Origin: an uncultured cyanobacterium
GTDB lineage: Bacteria > Cyanobacteriota > Cyanobacteriia > Cyanobacteriales > Microcystaceae
Length of the DNA stretch: 64,000 bases
Direction of reading: 5' to 3'
Assembly: GCA_903887375.1 (NCBI GenBank)
Contig: CAISPN010000119.1
Location: 1-64,000, forward strand
The translations under genes were made by a program, and so were the position numbers. Shown piece after piece: positions 55,853-63,485 of this stretch. The notes under the pieces are model-generated. The model ran no database searches. It saw nothing but the letters and a program-made list of their open reading frames with translations, and was not told the DNA's origin. Position 1 is the first letter of the stretch; each line of letters begins with the position of its first letter.

Positions 55853-56437
55853 TTAGTTTGAAACTTCTGCCAATTCAATCACTCTATCTTCGAGATCTTT
55901 AACTAAAAAATTGAGTGGTTTTTCTCGCCTGATTTTATACTTAAGGCGACGCGATTGCACCTTGAGTAGTATAGCTTCTAGACATTTACTATCAAAGCAG
56001 ACATGGCGCTGTCGGTCATTTTCTCCCAGGTTTGCCCCTGCAATAATATGAAGTTGAGTATTTTTCTTCAATTGATACCAGAGACCTTCACTGCCTCGAT
56101 ATTTGATATTAGCTGAATTGGGCGAGCTAAGGTACATAGGATCAACTCCGGCAGTACCAAGGGTCTGTTCATAGTTGTAATAGTAGTGAAGGGGAACCTG
56201 GGCAACTGAAAGTTTTAAGAAACCTTCATAAAATTGCCGGGCAATCTCCAAATCTGAAACCATTATGGTATGAACCTTAGGAGCATTAGAAAGGAACATC
56301 CACATCGCAAAAGCGTATGTCCCAAGAAGCATCACCATGATTCCCTGGGTAGAGAACATACTATCAATACCCGGGAAAAACGCAGCCAAGTGTCCTGACC
56401 AATTGGATAAAATGTTTAAATTGCCAACTGTTAGCAT
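55853..56437 (-). CDS. VOC (glyoxalase-like) protein with an N-terminal membrane helix
   Basis: A 194-residue protein. One hydrophobic helix (about 32-50, GIMVMLLGTYAFAMWMFL) is followed by a glyoxalase/VOC-type domain: HTIMVSDLEIARQFYEGFLKL, a middle strand LHIIAGANLGENDRQRHVCFD, and an end with REKPLNFLVKDLEDRVIELAEV. VOC folds bind a metal with paired His/Glu residues; candidates are visible but not certain. It is 31 nt upstream of crtH on the same strand. No substrate is assigned. Confidence 0.75.
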   Translation of the reverse strand: MLTVGNLNILSNWSGHLAAFFPGIDSMFSTQGIMVMLLGTYAFAMWMFLSNAPKVHTIMVSDLEIARQFYEGFLKLSVAQVPLHYYYNYEQTLGTAGVDPMYLSSPNSANIKYRGSEGLWYQLKKNTQLHIIAGANLGENDRQRHVCFDSKCLEAILLKVQSRRLKYKIRREKPLNFLVKDLEDRVIELAEVSN

Positions 56438-56484
56438 TTGCTTAGTAATGTTTTGCCGTCTTTTATTATATAAATATATTTAGC

Positions 56485-57117
56485 TTATGGTTTTGCCTTT
56501 TGAAAATGTCTGATTTCTTGAGGAAGGATCGCCCCGTCTAAAAGCGCACCTGTCAACTTAACCATCAGCCGTTTACCAGAAATAATTTGAGTATTCTGTA
56601 GATTAGCCCCTCTGAGATTAGCCCCGCTCAAATCAGCTGATATTAGATTGGCTTTTTCTAAGTTAGCTTCCTCGAGATTAGCTTGCAGGAGATTAGCGCC
56701 ATTTAAGTTGGCTCCAGCAAGATTAGCTCGCTTTAGATTAGCCTTGGGTAAGAAACTATCTCTCAAATCCGCATAGCTTAAGTTGGCCAAAGAAAGATTG
56801 TAGCCAGAAAGATCTCTTTTGCGTAAATTCAATCCTACCCAATTGACTCGATCAGAGGGTTGCTCTTGTTTGTTATTGTTTTCGGGCTTTTGTTGAGATG
56901 CAGATTCTCTTTTACCCTGCCAACACAAAAGTCCTTGACGAGCTTGGTTGATTTGCTGAATCTTTGCCGTAGCTTTATCCAAAAGCCGCGTATTATCTCT
57001 TGGGAGACGATCTGGATGCCAGATAAAAACTAAATCCCTGTATGCTTGGTTAATTTCCTCAATTGTCGCTCCCCATTCCAATCCCAGAAGCTGATGATAA
57101 TTTTCTATCTCTTTCAT
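56485..57117 (-). CDS. DnaJ-pentapeptide repeat fusion protein
   Basis: A 210-residue protein. An N-terminal J domain (1-60) carries HPD at 34-36 (IWHPDRLPRD), so it can stimulate Hsp70 ATPase. A Gln/Asn-rich linker follows (about 70-88). Pentapeptide repeats of the A(N/D)Lxx type run from about 95 to 180 (LSLANLSYADLRDSF, LKRANLAGANLNGANLL). No zinc-finger or C-terminal DnaJ domains are present. A 28-nt segment of this gene (56825-56852) recurs exactly in the spacer at 59137-59164. Confidence 0.85.
   Translation of the reverse strand: MKEIENYHQLLGLEWGATIEEINQAYRDLVFIWHPDRLPRDNTRLLDKATAKIQQINQARQGLLCWQGKRESASQQKPENNNKQEQPSDRVNWVGLNLRKRDLSGYNLSLANLSYADLRDSFLPKANLKRANLAGANLNGANLLQANLEEANLEKANLISADLSGANLRGANLQNTQIISGKRLMVKLTGALLDGAILPQEIRHFQKAKP
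56825..56852 (+). repeat. 28-nt segment shared with the spacer at 59137-59164 (donor copy)
   Basis: Bases 56825-56852, inside the DnaJ-pentapeptide gene, are identical to 59137-59164 in the spacer between the two duplicated membrane-protein genes, in the same orientation. A 28-nt exact match at this distance is not expected by chance. It marks the left end of an ancestral tandem duplication unit. Confidence 0.9.
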
Positions 57118-57389
57118 AGCAAGCCCAAGAACCTTTGAACCTTAGAAAGACTTTTCTTATGCGTCGATTTCTTCTATAAAACTAGCGCAAAAATTTTCGG
57201 CTAATTCTTCTAACTTAAAAATAGGTCAAAAAAATTTGGAAAAGCTTTGTCTTTTTAACATTAATTTACAAAATCTTGAGATTTTTAAGTTCCTGCAGTC
57301 TATATCATTGACTTATATTGAGAATAGTTGATATAACTTGATGATCTTGGTGTGATTCAATAACTTCAATCCTTATTATTATTTGGTCC

Positions 57390-59057
57390 ATGTTACAAAA
57401 AAAGTTCATTAGACCTATTCTTTCTTTTTTCTCCTCAGATTCTAAGCAAAGTTACAAGATAGGTTTTTTCATCTTGTTGATATTGATGGCAAGTCTTGTT
57501 GTGTTGATGCTCACTGTGGGTTTTCCTTTGATTCGCAATGCTCCCTGGGACATTATGATCCAACTTGATGGGGCTTGGAGGATTATCCACGGTCAAAAAC
57601 TCAATGTGGACTTTGCTCCATTGATTCCTCCATTGACAGTCTTAATTGATTCTTTTGGCATGAGGCTCGCAGGAGCTAAGGCTCTATCGATTCTCTATGC
57701 CAACATAATATTATTTATAGTTCTTACTCCATGGGCATGGAAGATAGCTCGCGATCGTCTTAGCGCGGTCAATGCTTTTTTATTTTCCATATTCATAGGG
57801 AGCCTGCTGATTGCACCAAGATTCTTGGCAAGTAAATCGCCATACTTTACCAGCTATGCGATGCTTTACAACAGACAGGGCTATGTTCTTCTGGCAATGC
57901 TAATGATTGAATTGTTAATTTCTTCACGCAAAGATGTCAGATCTAATTCTCTCAAAAGTGGTATTACAACCGGTATTTTACTCTCACTACTTTTGTATTG
58001 CAAACTCACATTTTTGGCTGTAGCTTTGGCAGCGCTAGTTTTAAGTTGCCTGTTTACCCGAGGTCGTCCCCTCAAGTGGTTCTTGTCTGTAGCGCTCTCT
58101 TTTGGGTTGAGTGTTGCTTTTATGTATATCTTTTTTGGACTAAATATATTTGCTTATTTTGCAGAGACTCGCTCTGTTGCGGCTTTTTATAGCGCTCAGC
58201 ATTATGATCCATCTATTGAGCGCTATATATTAGGAAAAAATCGATGGTATCTATATCTATGTCTAGCTTTAATCCCTATTTTATATTTAGAATATCGAAG
58301 AACTAGGGAAAAAAATACAAAATCGAGTGAAATTTTGTCTCTAGTATCAATAGTTTTGATTACTATTTCAGGAATATTTCTTTGTATTTTCTCTGCGCAA
58401 TATACTGATATACCCATATTTTTTGTGGCAGGACTTATCTTTCTTGACTATTTCGCCAGAAGGTTTAAATCTGTTCAATATTCTTTGGATATTCGGGGTA
58501 TGGTTACCTATTTTTTAGGTATATTGATTATCATTCCTATGTTGTTTGGGAATATCTTTCTACAAGATGCTACCAGCACAATCTTTGCTTTTATCCTGAA
58601 CAAGCCTCATACTAGTACTGTAGCTGAATCTCAAAAGTTCAAGTCAAATTCCATGAAAGATTTCATGATTCCAGATGATATATATTCGCACATGGTTGCT
58701 GAAAAATATCATCAAGGACATCCTGTTCTTTATCCACATCAAGTTAATGATGGACTTGAGCTTCTACGTAAACACATTTCTAAAAATAGTAAAATTGTCG
58801 CTATCGATTTTTCTAATCCTTTTCCGTTCGCTCTTGAGTTGCCGCCTCCAGATGGAGGAGCTTCAGTCAATGATAATCACCATCTTGAGCCTGAAAAAAT
58901 GTTCAAAGGTGCAAATATAGTTATGATTGCCAAAGATAGTGATAATCATAAAACAGTAGATAGATTAAGAAAGTATTATGATAAATATTTAGAGCAAAAT
59001 TTCACTTTAATTGACAGTTCTAAATCCTGGGAATTGCTGAAAAGAAAAAATAGCTAA
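57390..59057 (+). CDS. Polytopic membrane protein, GT-C-like (copy 1)
   Basis: A 555-residue protein with about ten hydrophobic helices (about 22-410) and a soluble C-terminal domain (about 410-555). The first loop (PWDIMIQLDGAWRIIHGQK, then DFAPLIPPLT) resembles the first periplasmic loop of GT-C/GT39-type lipid-dependent glycosyltransferases, so a transferase role is suggested but unproven. The first 175 residues are nearly identical to copy 2 (59180-60871), and the middle diverges strongly. A run of six A near the end (seven in copy 2) shifts the last codons, so it ends KRKNS in place of KRKK. The upstream 272 nt (57118-57389) contain no gene. Confidence 0.82.
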   Translation: MLQKKFIRPILSFFSSDSKQSYKIGFFILLILMASLVVLMLTVGFPLIRNAPWDIMIQLDGAWRIIHGQKLNVDFAPLIPPLTVLIDSFGMRLAGAKALSILYANIILFIVLTPWAWKIARDRLSAVNAFLFSIFIGSLLIAPRFLASKSPYFTSYAMLYNRQGYVLLAMLMIELLISSRKDVRSNSLKSGITTGILLSLLLYCKLTFLAVALAALVLSCLFTRGRPLKWFLSVALSFGLSVAFMYIFFGLNIFAYFAETRSVAAFYSAQHYDPSIERYILGKNRWYLYLCLALIPILYLEYRRTREKNTKSSEILSLVSIVLITISGIFLCIFSAQYTDIPIFFVAGLIFLDYFARRFKSVQYSLDIRGMVTYFLGILIIIPMLFGNIFLQDATSTIFAFILNKPHTSTVAESQKFKSNSMKDFMIPDDIYSHMVAEKYHQGHPVLYPHQVNDGLELLRKHISKNSKIVAIDFSNPFPFALELPPPDGGASVNDNHHLEPEKMFKGANIVMIAKDSDNHKTVDRLRKYYDKYLEQNFTLIDSSKSWELLKRKNS

Positions 59058-59137
59058 GCTTAAAACAATACAACTATAAGCTTTTTGTTGATACTTCAGA
59101 GATAATCTGGCTAGACAAAGAGAACGAGCAGGATAAA
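59058..59137 (+). pseudogene. Relic of a second DUF177/yceD copy
   Basis: Bases 59058-59137 align with 61096-61175 of the DUF177 gene at roughly 88 percent identity by eye. The fragment reads in frame as KQYNYKLFVDTSEIIWLDKE, where the intact gene has KQYNYKLIVDTSEIIWLDKE. Most differences are at third positions, so the copy was under selection before it was truncated. It has no start and directly abuts the stop of membrane-protein copy 1. Confidence 0.88.
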
Positions 59138-59164
59138 AATTCAATCCTACCCAATTGACTCGAT
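59137..59164 (+). repeat. 28-nt segment of the DnaJ-pentapeptide gene in the spacer
   Basis: Exact copy of 56825-56852, joined on its left to the DUF177 relic and on its right to sequence that resumes homology with the region just before copy 1's start codon. It is the junction of a tandem duplication trimmed by a later deletion. Confidence 0.9.
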
Positions 59165-59179
59165 ATTATTATTCGTTCT

Positions 59180-60871
59180 ATGTCACAAGAAAAGATCATT
59201 AGACCTATTCTCTCTTTTTTCTCCTCAGATTCCAAGCAAAGTTACAAGATAGGTTTTTTTATCCTGTTGATTTTGATGGCAAGTTCTATTGCGTTGATGC
59301 TCACTGTGGGTTTCCCTTTGATCCGCAGTGCTCCCTGGGACATAATAATCCAACTTGATGTGGCTTGGAGGATTATCCATGGTCAAAAACTCAATGTGGA
59401 CTTTGCTCCATTTATTCCCCCATTGACAGCCTTAATTGATTCTTTTGGCATGAGACTCACAGGAGCTAAGGCCCTATCGATTCTCTATGGCAACATAATA
59501 GTATTTATAGTTCTTACCCCATGGGCATGGAAGATAGCTCGCAATCGTCTTAGTGCGCTCAATGCTTTTTTATTTTCAATATTCATAGGGAGTCTGCTGA
59601 TTGCACCAAGATCCTTGGCAAGTATATCGCCAGACTTTACTGGCTATGCAATGCTTTACAATAGGCAGGGCTATGTTCTCCTTGCGATGCTGTTGATAGA
59701 GTTGTTAATTCTCCCACGTAAAGAGCAACGAATTAATTCGGTCAGAAGTGGAGTAACAACAGGTACCTTAATGGCATTGCTAATTTTTAGTAAGTTAACT
59801 TTTTTTGCAGTAGGTGTTTCTGCACTAATAATAAGTTGCTTATTCTCTCAAAAGCCGATTAAATGGTTCATATCTTTGATTGTTTCTTTTGGATTGAGCA
59901 TTGCATTGATGAACATCTGTTTTGGATTAAATGTGTTTGCCTATATAGGAGAGATGAATTCTATAGCAGCTGATTATGTTTCCGATCATTCTGGGTATGC
60001 CTTTTTTTACTATATAGTAGCTGAAAATTTTGGGTATTTATATACATGTTTAGCTTCTTTACTAATTTTATTTCTTGAATATTGGAGAACCCAGGAAAAA
60101 GATGCTAGATTGAACGAAATTCTATCACTTCTATCAATAATCCTCATCACAATTTCATCTATATTCCTTTGTATTTTTTCTGCTCAAGATACCGAAATAC
60201 CCCTGTTTTTTGTAGCAGGTCTTATTTTTCTCAACTATTTTTGTGGAAGATTCAAGTCGATAGAATACCCCCTAGATACCAGAGGTTTATTTACCTATTT
60301 TTTAGGCATAGTCATCATCATTCCTATATTATTTGGCAATATTTTCTTTCAAGATACCAGTAGCATAATTTCAGCCTTTATCTTAGATAAACCCAACCCT
60401 AGTAAATTGGCACAATCCCAAAAATTCAATTCAAAGAGCATGGCCGATTTTTTCATTCCTGATTATCAAATGACAAGCACAATTTCCACAAGATACAATA
60501 TTGGTAACCCGTCTCTTTACCCAATCAAGGTCAATGATGGACTGGAGCTTCTACGTAAACATATTTCCCAAGATAGTAGAATTGCCGCTGTTGATTTTTC
60601 CAATCCATTTCCATTTGCACTTGAATTGCCACCCCCTGAGGGCGGTACTTCGTATATGGCTCCTGTGCCTTCGTCTGTCAACAATAATCATCACTTCCAG
60701 TTCGAACCTGAAAAAATATTTAAAGGAGCAAATATGGTTATGATTGCCAAAGATAGCGATAGTTATAAAGCAGTAGATAGATTAATAAAATATTATGATA
60801 AATATTTAGAGCAAAATTTTACCCTAGTCGACAGTTCTAAATCCTGGCAATTGCTGAAAAGAAAAAAATAG
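59180..60871 (+). CDS. Polytopic membrane protein, GT-C-like (copy 2)
   Basis: A 563-residue paralogue of the preceding gene with the same layout: about ten membrane helices, the loop PWDIIIQLDVAWRIIHGQK, and a C-terminal soluble domain with NDGLELLRKHISQDSRIAA and VDFSNPFPFALELPPPEGG. The first 175 residues and the last 120 match copy 1 closely. Residues of about 175-330 are much less similar. A short insertion (SYMAPVPSSVNNN) distinguishes its soluble domain. It ends KRKK and is followed by intact DUF177 at a 34-nt gap, as expected for the ancestral arrangement. Confidence 0.82.
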   Translation: MSQEKIIRPILSFFSSDSKQSYKIGFFILLILMASSIALMLTVGFPLIRSAPWDIIIQLDVAWRIIHGQKLNVDFAPFIPPLTALIDSFGMRLTGAKALSILYGNIIVFIVLTPWAWKIARNRLSALNAFLFSIFIGSLLIAPRSLASISPDFTGYAMLYNRQGYVLLAMLLIELLILPRKEQRINSVRSGVTTGTLMALLIFSKLTFFAVGVSALIISCLFSQKPIKWFISLIVSFGLSIALMNICFGLNVFAYIGEMNSIAADYVSDHSGYAFFYYIVAENFGYLYTCLASLLILFLEYWRTQEKDARLNEILSLLSIILITISSIFLCIFSAQDTEIPLFFVAGLIFLNYFCGRFKSIEYPLDTRGLFTYFLGIVIIIPILFGNIFFQDTSSIISAFILDKPNPSKLAQSQKFNSKSMADFFIPDYQMTSTISTRYNIGNPSLYPIKVNDGLELLRKHISQDSRIAAVDFSNPFPFALELPPPEGGTSYMAPVPSSVNNNHHFQFEPEKIFKGANMVMIAKDSDSYKAVDRLIKYYDKYLEQNFTLVDSSKSWQLLKRKK

Positions 60872-60905
60872 CTAATTTATATTTATAATTCTAGGTGTTG
60901 AAAAA

Positions 60906-61415
60906 ATGGAAACTATTTATATACCCCATCTTCTTAAATCTCTTCAAAAAAAACAAGACATTGTTGTTGATTGTTTTATTGAAAATTTAGATAGCCTGAC
61001 GCCAGTGCGGGGAAAGATACAGCTCAGACATGGTGGAACATTTTTAGAGGTGATTGCTAGCGCTGAGACAATAGTAACTTTAACTTGTGATAGATGCTTG
61101 AAACAATATAACTATAAGCTGATTGTCGATACTTCAGAGATAATCTGGCTAGACAAAGAAAGCGATCAAGACAAAGAGTATCCTCCAGAAAGGGAGGTTG
61201 CCTTGGAAGACTTGGCAGAAAGCCTGCCTGTTAATGGGCATTTTAACCCCCAAACTTGGCTTTATGAGCAGATGTGTCTGACTATGCCCCTTAAGCAAAT
61301 CTGCTCTAATGATTGCCAAGCGCCTTCTAATCCAAACAACCAACAACAAAGTTTGATTGATAGTCGTTGGTCTGTTTTGGAGTCATTAAAAGACAATTTA
61401 GGTGTAGATCAATAA
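60906..61415 (+). CDS. DUF177/YceD-family protein
   Basis: A 169-residue protein of the YceD/DUF177 family, linked elsewhere to 23S rRNA and ribosome biogenesis. It contains TLTCDRCLKQYNYKL with a C-x-x-C pair and a later C-x-x-x-C (QICSNDCQAP), a likely metal site, and the acidic strand TSEIIWLDKESDQDKEY. In many bacteria it precedes rpmF (ribosomal protein L32), but here the next gene is rlpA on the other strand. Part of it is repeated as a relic at 59058-59137. Confidence 0.88.
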   Translation: METIYIPHLLKSLQKKQDIVVDCFIENLDSLTPVRGKIQLRHGGTFLEVIASAETIVTLTCDRCLKQYNYKLIVDTSEIIWLDKESDQDKEYPPEREVALEDLAESLPVNGHFNPQTWLYEQMCLTMPLKQICSNDCQAPSNPNNQQQSLIDSRWSVLESLKDNLGVDQ

Positions 61416-61426
61416 AGTTTTATTTT

Positions 61427-61777
61427 TTATAATGCGTCTACTTGAACTTCGCCTACACCAGAGTCATATATGCCGATTGCTTGTGCCGCTCTGGGAGAAA
61501 GATCGATTATTCTACCTTTGATGAAGGGACCACGGTCGTTGATTGTTACAACTACAGAGCGACCGTTTCTAAGGTTAGTAACCTTGACTTTTGAGCCGAA
61601 AGGTAAAGTTCTATGAGCTGCAGTATAACCACTTCCAGCATCGCCATACCAGGATGCGACGCCGCGACTGCCATTGACAGGACTACTATGAGCTACGTTT
61701 TGGTAACCATAACTTCCCATGGTTACACCTAAAATTAAAGCTGCTTTTACTATTGAGCTGATTTTTTTGCTATTCAT
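61427..61777 (-). CDS. RlpA-like double-psi beta-barrel protein, shortened
   Basis: A 116-residue exported protein: a signal-like N-terminus (1-29), then one DPBB domain. [23 protein letters not shown] (40-61) is followed by [22 protein letters not shown] and [14 protein letters not shown]. Typical RlpA has about 15 extra residues between SWYG and [10 protein letters not shown], including the TA(S/N)GE loop. Here that loop, with its conserved Glu, is absent, while His55 and Asp81 remain. Lytic transglycosylase activity is therefore doubtful. There is no SPOR domain. Confidence 0.88.
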   Translation of the reverse strand: MNSKKISSIVKAALILGVTMGSYGYQNVAHSSPVNGSRGVASWYGDAGSGYTAAHRTLPFGSKVKVTNLRNGRSVVVTINDRGPFIKGRIIDLSPRAAQAIGIYDSGVGEVQVDAL

Positions 61778-61802
61778 GAATTGTTTCCTTTTTTAAGGTG
61801 GG

Positions 61803-61832
61803 AGGTCAGCCCGTTTGTACTTAAAATGACCT
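61803..61832 (-). promoter_or_regulatory. Hairpin in the rlpA leader
   Basis: AGGTCA (61803-61808) and TGACCT (61827-61832) can pair about 25-55 nt before the rlpA start. A further ACCTT...AAGG pairing lies between this stem and the ATG and would cover the AAGGA ribosome-binding site. This could control rlpA translation. On the plus strand the same stem precedes TTTTTT. Confidence 0.35.
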
Positions 61833-61982
61833 GTTTTTTAGTTAGAATATAACTTACTTGACATAACTTAACATGAAAATCAAATGTCTCAGACTCGTTA
61901 TTTGTATAGCTAGCTAGAGATTACATTAGTTTTACTTATCAATTAAGATAAACAATGAAATTGATGTTATATTAATTTCCTT

Positions 61983-62384
61983 ATGGCGTATCATAGAACA
62001 GTGCAACTAGGCGATACTGACGCAGCAGGAGTAATTTACTTTGCTAAGTTGCTCTCGATCTGTCATGAAGCCTATGAGTTTGAGCTTCAAGAACATGGTA
62101 TAAACCTCAGAGACTTCCTCTGCTCAAGTAAAACTGCTATACCTATAGTTCATGCTGAAATAGATTTTTTAAAACCTCTTTTTTGTAGAGATAAGGTAGA
62201 GGTTGTTGCCCTGCCAACATTAGTCAACCAGAACCGATTTGTTGTAGATTATCAGGTTTATCTGTTCGCTCAAAGGCAACAACTGATAGCAAGGTCAAAA
62301 ACCATACATTTATGTATAGATATCATGACAAGAGAAAAACAACCCTTGCCCGAATCTTGGCTAACTTGGATAGCTAGTAACTAA
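61983..62384 (+). CDS. menI: 1,4-dihydroxy-2-naphthoyl-CoA thioesterase
   Basis: A 133-residue hot-dog fold thioesterase for phylloquinone (vitamin K1) synthesis, the quinone cofactor of photosystem I. The catalytic segment is LGDTDAAGVIYFAKLLSICHEAYE with the Asp in DTDAAG (11-16), followed by IPIVHAEIDFLKPL. It matches the Slr0204 group by motif and length. It has its own upstream region and stands alone. Confidence 0.88.
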   Translation: MAYHRTVQLGDTDAAGVIYFAKLLSICHEAYEFELQEHGINLRDFLCSSKTAIPIVHAEIDFLKPLFCRDKVEVVALPTLVNQNRFVVDYQVYLFAQRQQLIARSKTIHLCIDIMTREKQPLPESWLTWIASN

Positions 62385-62390
62385 AACTTG

Positions 62391-62404
62391 GTGTTCAATG
62401 CTAC
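62391..62404 (+). promoter_or_regulatory. NtcA-like site upstream of glnB
   Basis: GTG-N8-TAC at 62391-62404 differs by one base from the NtcA consensus GTA-N8-TAC and lies about 92 nt before glnB. glnB is a known NtcA target in cyanobacteria. The candidate -10 TAAAAT (62420-62425) is only 15 nt away, closer than the usual 20-24, so the site is tentative. Confidence 0.35.
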
Positions 62405-62492
62405 AAAAAAATAGTCTGATAAAATGATAAAGACTTTACAGAAGTAAGAGTTAAATTAGAAATTAAAACTAGACAACTGAACAAGGAGTTAG

Positions 62493-62834
<342 letters not shown>

Positions 62835-62858
62835 CTCAAAAATTTCCTAAAATTTTTT

Positions 62859-62894
62859 AGAGAGTTGAGATTATCTGTCTCTACTCTCTTTTTT
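62859..62894 (+). terminator. Rho-independent terminator of glnB
   Basis: AGAGAGT (62859-62865) pairs with ACTCTCT (62883-62889). One mismatch and four inner pairs (GAGA with TCTC) extend the stem, the loop is 7 nt, and six T residues follow (62889-62894). It lies 25 nt past the glnB stop. Confidence 0.8.
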
Positions 62895-62903
62895 AATGCT
62901 CTA

Positions 62904-63485
62904 CTAAATACTCTTTTCTAGTTCAATTAAAGCTGGTAGGAGAGATGCAAAAGCTATACCGCGGTGGGAGAGACGGCTTTTTAAATCCGGATCCATTTGC
63001 GCAAATGTCTCTCCATATTCGGGTAGATAAAAGATAGGATCATAGCCAAATCCCCTCTCTCCTTGGGGCTTTTTTAGAATTATTCCCTGACATTTCCCTT
63101 GAGAAGTCAGAATTATTTGGCCATTTGGATCGGAAACTGCTAAAGCGCAAACAAATTCGGCTACTCGGTCACTCGAGTTTTCCAGCTCTTTTAAAAGTTT
63201 TTCAATACATAGAGCATCTGTAGGCGCATAGCGCGCCGAATAGATTCCAGGAGCCCCGCCTAGAGCTCTCACGCTCAATCCAGAATCATCGGCAATTGTA
63301 TATTGGTTTAAAGCCAGAGCAACTAGAGAGGCTTTAAGTGATGCATTTTCCAAAAATGTCCGGCCAGTTTCTTCTACTTCAAGATCTTGCGGTTTTAATT
63401 GCAGTTGCCATTTAACATTCGCAAAATACTCCTTCATCTCTTGAAGTTTGCCTGGATTGCTACTTGCTAAAACTAGGGTAGTCAT
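62904..63485 (-). CDS. rdgB: Non-canonical purine NTP pyrophosphatase (RdgB/HAM1)
   Basis: A 193-residue house-cleaning enzyme that hydrolyses dITP/XTP to monophosphates. Motifs: LVLASSNPGKLQEMKEYF at the start, the metal site ADDSGLSVRALGGAPGIYSARYA, and GFGYDPIFYLPEYGETFAQM near the C-terminus with SHRGIAF. It overlaps the upstream phosphoglucomutase/phosphomannomutase stop by 4 nt. Confidence 0.95.
   Translation of the reverse strand: MTTLVLASSNPGKLQEMKEYFANVKWQLQLKPQDLEVEETGRTFLENASLKASLVALALNQYTIADDSGLSVRALGGAPGIYSARYAPTDALCIEKLLKELENSSDRVAEFVCALAVSDPNGQIILTSQGKCQGIILKKPQGERGFGYDPIFYLPEYGETFAQMDPDLKSRLSHRGIAFASLLPALIELEKSI

Noticed and set aside
57998-58920. Out-of-frame ORFs inside the membrane-protein copies, repeated in both
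   Set aside because: They recur only because the host genes are duplicated. They lack starts with ribosome-binding sites and cut across the conserved frame.
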